Of a stretch of DNA of 64,000 bases, positions 10,976 to 21,545 are shown piece after piece; the first letter of the stretch is position 1, and every line of letters starts with the position of its first letter. Under the pieces are notes generated by a model, which searched no databases, was not told the origin of the DNA, and was given only the letters and a program-made list of their open reading frames with translations. The stretch covers positions 16,001 through 80,000 of the forward strand of contig NW_024748921.1 of NCBI RefSeq assembly GCF_018991925.1. Reading direction: 5' to 3'. This DNA is from Homarus americanus (lineage: Eukaryota > Arthropoda > Malacostraca > Decapoda > Nephropidae). The position numbers were made by a program, and so were the translations under genes.

Positions 10976-11660
10976 GTATAGGTTAGGTTAGGTCAGGACT
11001 GGTTTGGTTAGGTTAGGTAAACTGACTAAAAAAACAAAACAATTATCTTGCTGCCGCAGAATGACCAGCTAAACTAACTGCCAGTTTGAGTGGATGACTG
11101 GCAGACAAATGGACTGGAAACACTAACTGTTTCAGTAAGCGTGGTTAATGGGTGAGGGGAGATTATGGGTTTGTAAGGGGAGTAATGGGGGAGTGGGGAG
11201 GAGGGCGATTGTGAGGGGGTGGGGGAGTGTGGAGGGTGTGGGGGGCGAGTGTGAGGGTAGTGGATGAGTAAGGTGGGTCACAGATGAGTGTGGGTTGGTG
11301 AAAGGTGAGTGAGGGGGTCGATGGGGTGAGGGTGTATGTGAGGTTAGTGAGGTGGAGTGAGTGAGAGGTGAGGTGGGTGAGGGGAGGTGGAGGAGAGGTG
11401 AGGAGTGAGAGGTGAGGTGGAGTGAGAGGTGAGGTGGATTGAGTGGTTAGATGGAGTGAGGGGTGGGTGAGGGTAACACATTCCACCGTGACAAACTGAC
11501 CTGTCTGACTCCCCTGCCCGTGTACACACCAGAGCTGACAAATGACCAGTGAGTGTGTGTGTGTGTGTGTGTGTGTCAATGGAGAGGTAGTCAGCGAGAG
11601 CGAGAGAAACTTAGAGAGAGAAAGAAAGTCAGAGAAAGTCAGAAAGAGAGTGATTTTGAC

Positions 11661-11713
<53 letters not shown>

Positions 11714-12192
11714 AAGAAAAACACAGACGCAGACACACAATCAACCCAGGTAAAACACGTATGTAAACAGATAATACACAGACAAACAAACAAACAAACG
11801 TGTAACTACTGTACATAAACACACACAGAGAGACCGACACACCAAACAAAGAAAAAACATAAAAAAAAAACACACTACACAAACATCGACTGGGAGGAAA
11901 TAAGAATCAGACAGGAAGCTTTAACATGGATGGAAAAAGTTAAAACGTTGAAATACTGAGAACAATTTATCAGGAAGACCTCACAGCCAGTCAACTCTAA
12001 CTGTACCACTTCTGAAACACACACACACACACACACACACAGACACACACACACACACGAAACAAGCGGTAGGGAAAGTGCTAAAATAAAACAGAGATGA
12101 AAAAAAGAGATTGACTATACGGCTGGTGACCTCTCGTGCGTTGTGTAGACCGAATATCATGTCAGAATGGAAAAATGGAATATGTGTGTGTA

Positions 12193-12231
<39 letters not shown>

Positions 12232-12340
12232 GTTTTGTAGTGGTCAAGCAACAGCAAGGTATCAATTTAGTAGCGGTTACAATGTAGTTTTGGGAGACAC
12301 GTAACACTGTATTGGTTAGTTGATGAAGTTCTGGGGTTAC
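10976..12340. repeat. Intron E22-E23, 5' portion: GT-rich degenerate tract and microsatellites
   Basis: GGTTA-type repeats at 10978-11020; a G/T/A-rich degenerate tandem tract (GGTGAGGTGGAGTGAG-like) at 11148-11475; (GT)n at 11548-11576; (CAGA)n at 11660-11710; (CA)n at 12018-12058; (GT)n at 12182-12228. A possible mini-exon near 11540-11500 is noted under rejected items. Confidence 0.75.
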
Positions 12341-12342
12341 AC

Positions 12343-12445
12343 TGTGGTTGCAGTGGCTGAGTGGATAGTACCCTCCTATCTACCCCGAGTCCACCCAGCT
12401 TTGAATAGGTACCTGACGTTACAGTTGGGGTAGTGAGGTTGGTCA
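12343..12445 (+). mobile_element. Possible tRNA-derived SINE fragment
   Basis: GTGGCTGAGTGGATAGTACC resembles a tRNA A-box region, followed by GAGTCCACCCAGCTTTGAAT and GGTACCTGACGTTACAG. A similar GGTGGCTGAGTGGATA head occurs on the minus strand near 52830. No clear B box was found, so the call is tentative. Confidence 0.35.
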
Positions 12446-12465
12446 AGTGCATATCTCTTTACATT

Positions 12466-12686
12466 GATTTCTTATGTACGGGAGGAAAAGCCTTAACTTA
12501 TGTACGGGAGGAAAAGCCTTAACTTATGTACGGGAGGAAAAGCCTTAACTTATGTACGGGAGGAAAAACCTTAACTTATGTACGGGAGGAAAAGCCTTAA
12601 CTTATGTACGGGAGGAAAAGCCTAAACTTATGTACGGGAGGAAAAGCCTTAACTTATGTACGGGAGGAAAAGCCTTAACTTAACCT
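12466..12686. repeat. 26-bp minisatellite
   Basis: Eight near-identical copies of the unit CTTATGTACGGGAGGAAAAG plus CCTTAA, differing at only two or three positions. The high identity suggests recent expansion. Confidence 0.95.
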
Positions 12687-12844
12687 AACTTTCACCGTCT
12701 TATCCTGACCTCTTCTTCTCTCCCCTCATTCTCCCTCTAATTCTCTCCCTCCTCACCTTTCCTCACATTCTCCCCCTTCACCAACCCTCTATCCCCTCCC
12801 TCTCACCCCCACCCCTCTCACCCCCCCCTCTCTTTAACACCTAC

Positions 12845-13018
12845 CCCAGTTAGTATAGCAGTAGTCTCTGGTAGTCACAGCACGCTGGTCGTCAACAGAG
12901 GTAGCGCACCACGGCTGTTCAGAATCCTCCATCGTGCACCCAACATGCTTACGACCCCGGTAGTGAAAGGGCAATGAACACTTCTTGCCTTGTACCGTGA
13001 AGACATGTACCGGGTGGA
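12845..13018 (-). CDS. E22: fibronectin type II module
   Basis: 174 nt, phase 1-1; acceptor TTATCTCTCAACAAG, donor ACTGGG|GTAGGT. It reads HPVHVFTVQGKK, CSLPFHYRGRKHVGC and QPWCATSVDDQRAVTTRDYC, ending YTNWG. All four FN2 cysteines and WCA are kept. The late Trp before the fourth Cys is replaced. Confidence 0.92.
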
Positions 13019-13191
13019 CTTGTTGAGAGATAACGAGAGAGATTATAATTATTAGATACGGGTTGAGTTGGGAATGGATTGAGGGTGGGGTGGGTTGGGG
13101 TGGGGTGGGTTGGGGTGGGTTGGGGTGGGTTGGAGTGGGTTAGGATGGATTGGATTGGATACATACAACAGATATAACATCACTGATCCTA

Positions 13192-13411
13192 CAGGGTGTC
13201 TCAAAAAAAATGTACATACACTACCCTACAGATTTTCGTGAAGATCGCGTGAAGGACATTGTATTACAACAGCAAAAAATTTCCTCACTTGTTGATGTGT
13301 GAGGTTCTGCCACCAATGAGGACAATATAGCTGTTGTAATATATTATCCTTCACGCAATCTTCACGAAAATCTGTAGGGTAGTGCGTGTAAAAAAATTTT
13401 GAGACACCCTG
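13192..13411. mobile_element. 220-bp MITE with about 80-bp terminal inverted repeats
   Basis: Begins CAGGGTGTCTCAAAA and ends TTTTGAGACACCCTG, flanked by TA on both sides (13190-13191 and 13412-13413), the target duplication of Tc1/mariner-type elements. The left arm, through CTACCCTACAGATTTTCGTG to TTACAACAGC, matches the reverse complement of the right arm over about 80 bp with few mismatches. A short unique centre of about 55 bp has no coding capacity. It lies in the E21-E22 intron. Confidence 0.85.
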
Positions 13412-14429
13412 TACAGTGGAAATAACAATGTCCCTTCGATTTCCACTGGAACTCGTAAAATTACATTGAAAATAAGTGTAATTTCTTCTTCTCCTCCTCT
13501 CCCTCTTTCCCCCCCCTCTTCTCTTCTCCTCTTCTTCCTCCTCCTCCTCCTCCTGCTTTTCCTCCTCCTGCTTTTCCTCCTCCTTCTCCCCCTCCTCCTC
13601 CCTCCTCTGTATATGTAGGTTCAGGTATTGGGAAAAAAGGTATGTTCTTGACAGTTCAATTACACAGTTTTCAAACCTTCTGAAATAATCTTGAGAATAT
13701 ATGTAATACTCTGAAAGAATATCTATATTAAGTATCTGTATTCTCAAGCTCATGTACTTTCACTTTATTTTTCTCTCAGACTCTACCTGTGGTGAAAGTC
13801 ATACCACCTACTTTCACTTCTTAGAGTGCACCTGAACCGTAACTAACCTTATTTTCCTTTCACTTTTGTTCCTGAATTTTGTCGTCAGTGAGACAGTAAT
13901 TCTATTGGCAATTTTCAACCCTCTTTTTGGGGGGAGTGGGGGTGAGGAGGGAGAGGGAGAGGACAGGGTGAGGAGAGGGTGAGGGTTACGGAGAGGGGTG
14001 AGGGAAGGACTAGCAATGGGTGTAATTTTTTGTTACAGGATGAACTGAACTGCTATTGACAATCAACCTTTAAAATGACAATAACCGAACCTAACCTAAC
14101 CTAACCAGCACACCCACACACAGATACCCCCCCACCCCCCCACACACACGGATGTCTTAATGAAGGCACAACTGACAGACTCACAGGTAAGCAACGGGGA
14201 AATCTCTGCTGGGCTGCTGGAGTGAGACTCCGGAATTGTTTCTGTAAAGAAAGGCAAAAGTACTGTAACTCTACTTTCTACATATGTACTTTCGATTTAA
14301 TATTTAATTTCTCTGTTTTCACTGTAATTTGCTGTCTCCTATTTCCACTCGTAATTTTTTTTAGCTTTCTTTGTCTACTTTCACTCCAAATTTCACTTTC
14401 TATGTGTCGGCTTTCACTTTACTTTAGAA

Positions 14430-15050
14430 GACTAGTGACGTCACAAACACAATCTACGATTGGCTACGTGATGGCCGGTGACGTCATATGGACACCCTAC
14501 TGTATGACTAGCTACTTAGATGACCAGTGACGTCACAAACCCAACCCATGAATGGCTAATATACAGTGTATATATAAGAAATGCCATCACATAGCCATTC
14601 ATTGACTACTTGGCTACTATGCATAATCAATGACATCACATACCCCTGATTGGCTACTAAAGAATCAATGACGTTACATACTCTACCAGTGATTGGCTAC
14701 TTGAGAATCAATGACGTTACATACTCTACCAGTGATTGGCTACTTGAGAATCAATGACGTTACATACTCTACCAGTGATTGGCTACTTGAGTATCAATGA
14801 CGTTACATACTCTACCAGTGATTGGCTACTTGAGAATCAATGACGTTACATACTCTACCAGTGATTGGCTACTTGAGAATCAATGACGTTACATACTCTA
14901 CCAGTGATTGGCTACTTGAGAATCAATGACGTTACATACTCTACCAGTGATTGGCTACTTGAGAATCAATGACGTTACATACTCTACCAGTGATTGGCTA
15001 CTTGAGAATCAATGACGTTACATACTCTGCCAGTGATTGGCTACTTCAGA
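14430..15050. repeat. 43-bp tandem array carrying CRE-like and CCAAT-like motifs
   Basis: 14640-15050 holds about nine near-identical 43-bp units, each with ATTGGCTACTTGAGAATC and AATGACGTTACATACTC. Degenerate upstream units at 14430-14640 contain three perfect palindromes TGACGTCA (14436-14443, 14479-14486, 14528-14535), each near a GATTGGCTA or AATGGCTA. ATTGG is the reverse of the CCAAT box, and TGACGTCA is the CRE consensus. Whether any of it acts as an enhancer is unknown. Confidence 0.85.
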
Positions 15051-15516
15051 ATGCATCAACACACACGAATAAAACGTATATTTATGATAATTGTATTTAT
15101 CCAAATGGAATTACTTTGTCCACAGGAGTTAAAAAATGCAATTAAACTATAAGAGAAATTAATTACAATTCTCAAGTCAGCAGTAATTACGAGACTCTGA
15201 GTGACGTTTGTTTAAACTCAAGTGAAACAATTTATCTGTGTAATGAAAAAACAGACCTGATTATTAGTGTTTTTGTTCACACTGTTTCTATTAGTGTTCT
15301 TGTTAAGTGTTTTTGTTAGTTTTTATTTTTTATTGATTTTCATTTTCAGATTTTTTTAAATGTTTATTATTTTATTTGTTTAGTTTTTTTTTGTAGTTGT
15401 TGTTGTTTATAATTTTCCTTAATTTTCTTTGATTGTGTTTTAAATGGTTGTTGATTATTTTATTTGTTTTTGTTGTTGATACGTTGTTTACAAGAAACGC
15501 CACCACCACCACTCAC

Positions 15517-15723
15517 CATTATAAGCAACACACACATCCCAGTCCAGCACCTCCCCATCAGGACGGATCTTCACAGCACACCACAGGTCCCATCCCGAGC
15601 TGCTATCCTCCTGACGCTGCTGTTGTGACCTCTTCCCCACACAGCTGTAGTGCAGGTATCCTTCCCACATGAACGGGAACACACACGCCTGTTTGGTCTT
15701 CGTAGCGACCACACGACTGTAGC
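15517..15723 (-). CDS. E21: fibronectin type II module with a loop insertion
   Basis: 207 nt, phase 1-1; acceptor CATTACACACCCAG, donor TAATG|GTGAGT. It reads GYSRVVATKTKQA, CVFPFMWEGYLHYSC, a polar loop (GKRSQQQRQEDSSSGWD) and LWCAVKIRPDGEVLDWDVC. All FN2 landmarks are present. The loop between the second and third Cys is about ten residues longer than in the sister exons, which accounts for the greater length. Confidence 0.92.
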
Positions 15724-15755
15724 CTGGGTGTGTAATGGGATTTAATAGAATGGTA

Positions 15756-15786
<31 letters not shown>

Positions 15787-16329
15787 TTCTGTGTGTGTGT
15801 ATCTGTCCGTTTCTGTGTGAGTATCTGAATTTGTGTACGTTTGTTTCTGTGTCTGTCTTTCTGTGTCTGTTTCTGTATCTGTCTGTCTGTTTCTGCGTCT
15901 GTCACTGTTTTGTATGTCTGTTTCTGCATCTGTCTGTCTGTCTCTTTTAGTCTATCTGTTCCTGTGACTATCTCTGTTTCTGTCTAACTGTGTCTACTCT
16001 ACCCTAGGGAAGTTTTACCTCCCAAGATCACTACACTAACTACTTACGTACATCAAGAGTAACAAATAAACACCAAAAAAGTGACCTTGAGAAACATAAG
16101 TGGGCAGTAATTAGGGTTGAATAAGTAACTAAAATTATTTACTGTAGATGTCATTTGGACGAGTGAATATACAGATATCAAACTGCGGATAACAGATCTT
16201 TAATCAGTTGTTCAGTAGTACATGTATTGAAAATTTGAACAAAGTGGTTAAAATCAAGATCATGGCCGTAAACACTTTTTCTCTCAGTGTTTAAATTTAA
16301 AGTGTTTAGCTACTTAAGTCGGTCGAGAT
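15724..16329. repeat. Intron E20-E21: TCTG repeats
   Basis: 15752-15990 is a degenerate TCTG/TTTCTGTG repeat. 16000-16320 is AT-rich sequence without a recognised feature. Confidence 0.75.
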
Positions 16330-16830
16330 AGAATATGACGGTCATCCAGCAATGATAAAATGATATAAATAATTTAAGATGTCACTTTCATTGGTAAGTT
16401 CTGCAGTGACTAGAGAGGCCGGTACAGAACCAGCAGGGTGTCCATATATGTTGCACGTGTGGAGGGCTACATCTAGTGCGGGAGGGGTGGCGGCAGCGTT
16501 TTTCCGGCGCTGGCGCTTATCTGCCTCGGTATGCAGTTGGGCTAACCCCGAAAGTATTGACACCTTCTCGTGTGGTGCTCCTCCAAGCGTACGGGGTGGA
16601 GTGATCGTCTCCCAGGTGAGGGGGTCGATTTGGCACTTTATCAGGTTTGTCCTAAGATTATCATTATAGCTTTTCAGTTGCCCGCCAGCGTTACGTTTAC
16701 TATTCATTAAGTGACTGTAAAGTAGCTGCTTTGACAGCCTACTGTCGTCCATGCGGGGAACATGGCCAGTCCAACATAGTTGTTCATGGATAATTGTAGC
16801 CTCGATGCTCCTACAGAACTCAGAGCCCAA
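16330..16830 (-). pseudogene. 3' fragment of an RTE-type non-LTR retrotransposon
   Basis: The minus frame reads EFCRSIEATIIHEQLCWTGH, MDDSRLSKQLLYSHL and NAGGQLKSYNDNLRTNL, the C-terminal RT tail (RSIEA... GHV.RM.D.RLPKQLLY..L). It closely matches the C-terminus of the larger copy at 45828-49195. The frame continues through the Pro/Ala segment to FIIAG. It is 5'-truncated and lies in the mosaic-gene intron. Confidence 0.8.
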
Positions 16831-17389
16831 AGTCCTTCAATAATACTCAATAAGTATTCCATCAGTGATATTAACCTAGAACTTTGTGTATTTTGGGGAG
16901 AAAATTTATATAAAGATGAACTTGGAATATCTTAAGGGGGGAATATTTGGTGTTTATATCAAATAGTTAATAGTTAAGGGGGTAATAACCAATTAAATGT
17001 CATAGTTGTAATATCAATAAATTATAGTGCGATAATATGTAAATAATCCTTCTAAAAGTAATATCTACACACAGTTCCCTCATAATTAGATCAGTTACAC
17101 CCTGGTAGATAAACAAACGTGTTACGGATACATGATCAACATGGTAGTGGACGAGAGAGAGAGAGGTGCGAATGTTAAAGGGTAACCACTACCATGATAC
17201 AGAGATGAGGCCCAAGGAGACGACAATCATCACCTGTAATATTGTGAAGTGAGGTGAGGTGAGGTGAGGTGAGGTAGGGATAGGTGAAGTGAAGTGAGGT
17301 GAGGTGAGGTAGGGATAGGTGAAGTGAAGTGAGGTGGGGTAGGGATAGGTGAGAATGAGGTTAAGTTAGGTTACGTTAGCTCCAATCTA

Positions 17390-17420
<31 letters not shown>

Positions 17421-17478
17421 CATACATACATACATACATACTCATACACATTGTCTTCATTATCATCCCACACAAACC

Positions 17479-17534
<56 letters not shown>

Positions 17535-17719
17535 AATACCAATGTTACTTAATTCTTCTATAAGTCTTGAAAAGGAGAAAGGAAATGTGGATGAAATAGA
17601 GAAGTAAAAATGAAATAATCGGCTTCTCTCCCTCCCTCCTTTTCTCTCACCTCCCTATCCGACAACAAGAGAGAAATAAAAATAAATCTCCTTTTTTTTT
17701 GCGGGGATCGGAATGAATG

Positions 17720-17791
<72 letters not shown>

Positions 17792-18061
17792 GATATATAT
17801 GATAAACAGTTATTATAAAATTACATTATCATAGCCAGTTGTGGACAAAATTCCATTAACTTTATAAAATTTGTGGACAAGATTATCCCGTCTTTGCTGG
17901 ACTAAATGCTCATTGAAATTATGACTATAACCAGGGACAAAATTCTCTTGTTGTAAACAGTTGTTGACGATAATTCCCGGACACTTTTCTTTGGCCAGTA
18001 TCAGGGAACGTCTTAACAGTAGTCCTTAATCACAGACTATGTAACTCACAAGGAGATGTTT
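16831..18061. repeat. Intron E20-E21: GGTGA, CATA, CA and CT microsatellites
   Basis: GTGAGGTGAG repeats at 17248-17345, (CATA)n at 17392-17440, (CA)n at 17483-17532, (CT)n at 17720-17787. 16840-17240 is AT-rich and 17800-18060 contains short GGACAAAATT-like repeats. No gene seen. Confidence 0.8.
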
Positions 18062-18410
18062 TAAGAACGTAAGAATGGAGGAAACTGCAGCGGGTCTATT
18101 GGTCCATACTGGGCAGTCCCATTTACACCCAACCCCTATCGCTCATATATCCATTAACCTAAGTTTGAAGCTATCCAGCGTATTCGAGTTAATGATGATG
18201 TTTGGTAACTTGTTCCATTCATCCACTACTCTATTTCCAAACCAGTGTTTACCTATCTCGCGCCTAAATCTAAATTTGTCTAATTTAAAACCATTGTTAC
18301 GAGTTCGCTCCTGGTTGGATAGTTTGAGTACCTTTGTTATATCGCCTTTGTTTAGCCCTGACTTCCATTTATACACCTCGATCATATCGCCCCTCACTCT
18401 ACACCAAAGT
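18062..18410 (-). mobile_element. 5'-truncated non-LTR retrotransposon, RT C-terminus
   Basis: The minus frame 18397-18143 reads MRGDMIEVYKWKSGLNKGDI, QERTRNNGFKLDKFRFRREI and NRVVDEWNKLPNIIINSNTL, ending SFKLRLMDI. This RGDMIEVYK...RVVDEWNKLP pattern is the C-terminal region of CR1/jockey-like RTs. It is the same family as 10545-10975. Confidence 0.8.
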
Positions 18411-18790
18411 GTTCAAGGAAGCTCGAGTCCACAACTGTACACACCCTCACCTACCCCTTATCTACCCTCTCACCCCTCACCTACCCCTCTCTCACCCCTC
18501 ACCTACCCCCTCACCTACCCTCTCACCCCTCACCTACCCCCACAAACAATTTCATGAATAGCCAAATATGTTCATCAATTTCCGAGCATAATTGACGAGA
18601 ATGCAGGTAATAATTAATATGGCCTGGTCTGGATTCCATAAAACTAATGGAATTTTCAACACGATTCATATAGTTTTCTTTATTTACACATGTAATAAAT
18701 TTATCAGGGTTATGTTATTGGTGAATAGTTATAAAGCCTTAGAGGGTTATATTCAATATTTCGAAAACCGTAATTAAGAAAAAACTTATG

Positions 18791-18845
<55 letters not shown>

Positions 18846-19585
18846 CATTATTATCATTATTTACATTCTCCCACAATTATCACCACCATCTCTATTATTC
18901 TCCTCCACCCTCCCTTCTTCCCCCGACCCTTACCTCCCTTTCATCTCCCTGACCCAACACTCCCTTACTGCACCTAAACAAAACACCCTCACCTCACCCT
19001 TGAACTCGTCTTGTTAAAAAATCGTCAGAAATACTTCAGTCACCCATGTGGAGGTGATACTTGGAATAGTCTTCGAGATTTAACCCAAAAATGGATGTTT
19101 AAACCTTTTTCTCCCTCCCTCTCTCTCCCTCTCCCTCCCTCCCTCCCTCCCTACCTCTCTCTCCTTCCCTCCTTCCCTCTACCTTTCCTTTAAAATCCTT
19201 TTCTTGCAATCTTCCCTCCCCCCCACCTCCCTCTTTCATCTCTTTTCTTTCTCTCTTCTTTTCCTTGTAATCTTTCCTTTTTCCTTTCCTCTCTCTTTTC
19301 ATCTCCCCAAAAAAAATAAATAAAGAAATCTAAACCAAGTGAAAATAGACTTCTGTACCTGTGCTTTGGGATTTTGTCGCGTTGGAGTTAAAATTCGGGT
19401 TTTACCTCAGGCAGGCCCTGTCTTTAGGACGGATTCTACTTACTAATGTGTTTGTGTTGGTGGAGATTAATGGTTTTTTGTTAATGGGGGATGAGGAATG
19501 AGGCAAAAATATATATTTGTGTTTGTGGTTTATTTGTTTTCACTGACTCTGTAAATTTAATATCTGTTATAGTCAACTTTAACCT

Positions 19586-19624
<39 letters not shown>

Positions 19625-19830
19625 AAAAAAATCAGAAATTATATTTTTGGACGCTATTTTTTTTTTACATGACGATTTTTGTCTGTACTTTAACAATATA
19701 ATTTTTTTTGGTGTGTGTGTGGGTTTTTTTTTTCACAGGCGATTCCAGGCTGTTTTTTTTACTTCTTTTTTATACAATTCCGAATGGGCTGACCGTCTAA
19801 ATTCAATTTCCTTCCCCCTCATCAGCAGAA

Positions 19831-19889
<59 letters not shown>

Positions 19890-20306
19890 GTCTTGAGTCT
19901 AGTCTTCTTGTGATATTATTTCCGTCAATAAATACGATTAAATTATTAACTGATCAATGTGATTAACAGACAGACAGACAGACAGACACAGTGACAGTAA
20001 GCATATATATTTTTGTGTATTTAATATTACAAAAATACTGTTTTTTGGGTCTCTCTTTATGCCTGGAAATATATAATGTTTCTTTATTTCATTTCTATAA
20101 GATTATTCCAATGTTAAAACGTCAATTACAAAAATGTTAACTTTAAAGATGTAGTTTTCCTACTGTTAATAGAAATATATATACTGTATATATATCAGGA
20201 ACATGATTTAATTTCCAATGTCTTAAAATTAAAATCAAAGGAAAGTTTCTACCTGAATAATTACAAAAAAACCAAGAGACAGGTAGATAAGGTATTTGGT
20301 ACTGAC
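18411..20306. repeat. Intron E20-E21: CACCTACCCC tract, ATT, CCCT and CT repeats
   Basis: CTCACCCCTCACCTACCCC-like units at 18425-18545, (ATT)n at 18792-18845, a CCCTCCCT-type tract at 19108-19300, (CT)n at 19588-19621 and 19831-19888, (CAGA)n at 19967-19988. Remaining sequence is AT-rich with no exon found. Confidence 0.8.
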
Positions 20307-20483
20307 CCCAATCCACCATGCAGAAGGAGACACTAGGGGAGGCGATGAAGGAGGTGAGAGAGGTTGGGCAGGAGGGTCTTGAAGTTTCTGGCTCGCTCCC
20401 ACTCTGTTGGTGGACTTGACCCGCGGGACTCACTGGCAGGTGGCACTGTTCCCACCCCACGGTCAGTGATACCTCCTGTACTC
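20307..20483 (-). CDS. E20: degenerate fibronectin type II module
   Basis: 177 nt, phase 1-1, the same length as FN2 exon E19; acceptor CTTCCACCTCCAG, donor TTGGG|GTCAGT. It reads VQEVSLTVGWEQ, CHLPVSPAGQVHQQ, RPSCPTSLTSFIASPSVSFC and MVDWG. The start (EVxLTV), the spacing from the third to the fourth Cys and the DWG end match the sister FN2 exons. The second Cys is missing, the WCA Trp is Ser, and the FPF core is lost. The open frame and both splice sites survive. It could be a still-translated decayed domain. Confidence 0.65.
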
Positions 20484-21497
20484 CTGGAGGTGGAAGACGA
20501 CGAAAGAGGAGGAGCAGGGGATGAAGAGGAGGTAGTAGAGGCGTTGAGGAGAAAGAAAAGGTGAAGAGGAGGATGAAGAGGTGAGGAAGATGAAGAAGAG
20601 GTGAGGAGAAGGAGGAGGAAGAAGTGGAGTAATGATTAATTGCTATGTTTTATGGGTGTGTGTGTAAGTCATGGTTGGGCAAGACAGTTTGAGAACGGGA
20701 CCCACTATGTTATTCAAGAAGGTACAGTCAAAATAAAGCTCTGAATCTGATTTTTTTTTACCCTAAACTGTGACATTTTAAGACATTGTGTTCACCAAGT
20801 GTCATCGCTATATGTGGCATCAAGAGCATATATTATGTATGTTGCATAGACGAGAAATATTTACTCAATTCATTAAAAAAATCCGATACCATTAATATAA
20901 TAGAAAGACCAATAAATTTAAAATCACAAAAAATCGCAGCCCATAGTTCAATGTAGATACTGACTAAATATCATTGGAATATGGGTCCAATTTTGAAATT
21001 TTTTTATACTTTTTTCTTAATACATTAATGAAAATATGATTCACCATATAGCGATAATTATCAGTCAGAATGTACAGAAAACTATGGGAATGAAACCGTA
21101 AAAATTTCAAGAAAATTTATGAATATTTTTTTTTTTTTTTTTTTAAGGGGAATAACCACCCGGGCACAGGTCATCGACCCACAACGTGGCCTGGTGGACG
21201 AAACAATAAGAATAAAAAGAAATTAAATATAGAAAAGGTGATGTAGTGAAGATGATAGTGTAGAGTCTACACTATCATCTTCACTACATCACCTTCACTA
21301 TCATCTTCACTACATCATCTACAGTCTTCACTATCATCTTCACTACATCACCTTCACTATCATCTTACACTACATCACCTTCACTATCATCTTACACTAC
21401 ATCACCTTCACTATCATCTTCACTACATCACCTTCACTATCATCTTCACTACATCATCTACAGTCTTCACTATCATCTTACACTACATCAACTATAC
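20484..21497. repeat. Intron E19-E20: purine tract and CTTCACTATCAT tandem repeats
   Basis: A GA-rich tract at 20490-20630 provides the pyrimidine tract for the E20 acceptor. 20640-21120 is AT-rich with no recognised element; poly-T lies at 21127-21145. 21236-21490 is a tandem array of CTTCACTATCAT and CACTACATCACC units, with a short inverted copy at its left edge. Confidence 0.8.
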
Positions 21498-21503
21498 TAT
21501 AAA
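21498..21503 (+). promoter_or_regulatory. Candidate TATA box of the kinase gene
   Basis: TATAAA lies 43 bp upstream of the kinase ATG, just after the tandem array. The spacing would give a very short 5' UTR. Position is the only support. Confidence 0.35.
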
Positions 21504-21545
21504 GACAATGTCCTGTTACCTCTTACTACAATAATTCTCTGCCCA

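Larger units (their letters stand above)
13019..15516. repeat. Intron E21-E22: G-rich, pyrimidine and other repeats
   Basis: GGGTTGGGGT-type tract at 13060-13150, the MITE at 13192-13411, CTCCTC-type pyrimidine tracts at 13485-13610, a GA-rich tract at 13930-14015, and the CRE/CCAAT array at 14430-15050. 15060-15480 is T-rich with no recognised element. Confidence 0.8.

Noticed and set aside
11495..11541. Possible minus-strand mini-exon LVCTRAGESDRSVCHG
   Set aside because: It has an acceptor, but the in-phase donor (GTGGAA) is weak and the better donor (GTCAGT) breaks the phase; left out of the model.
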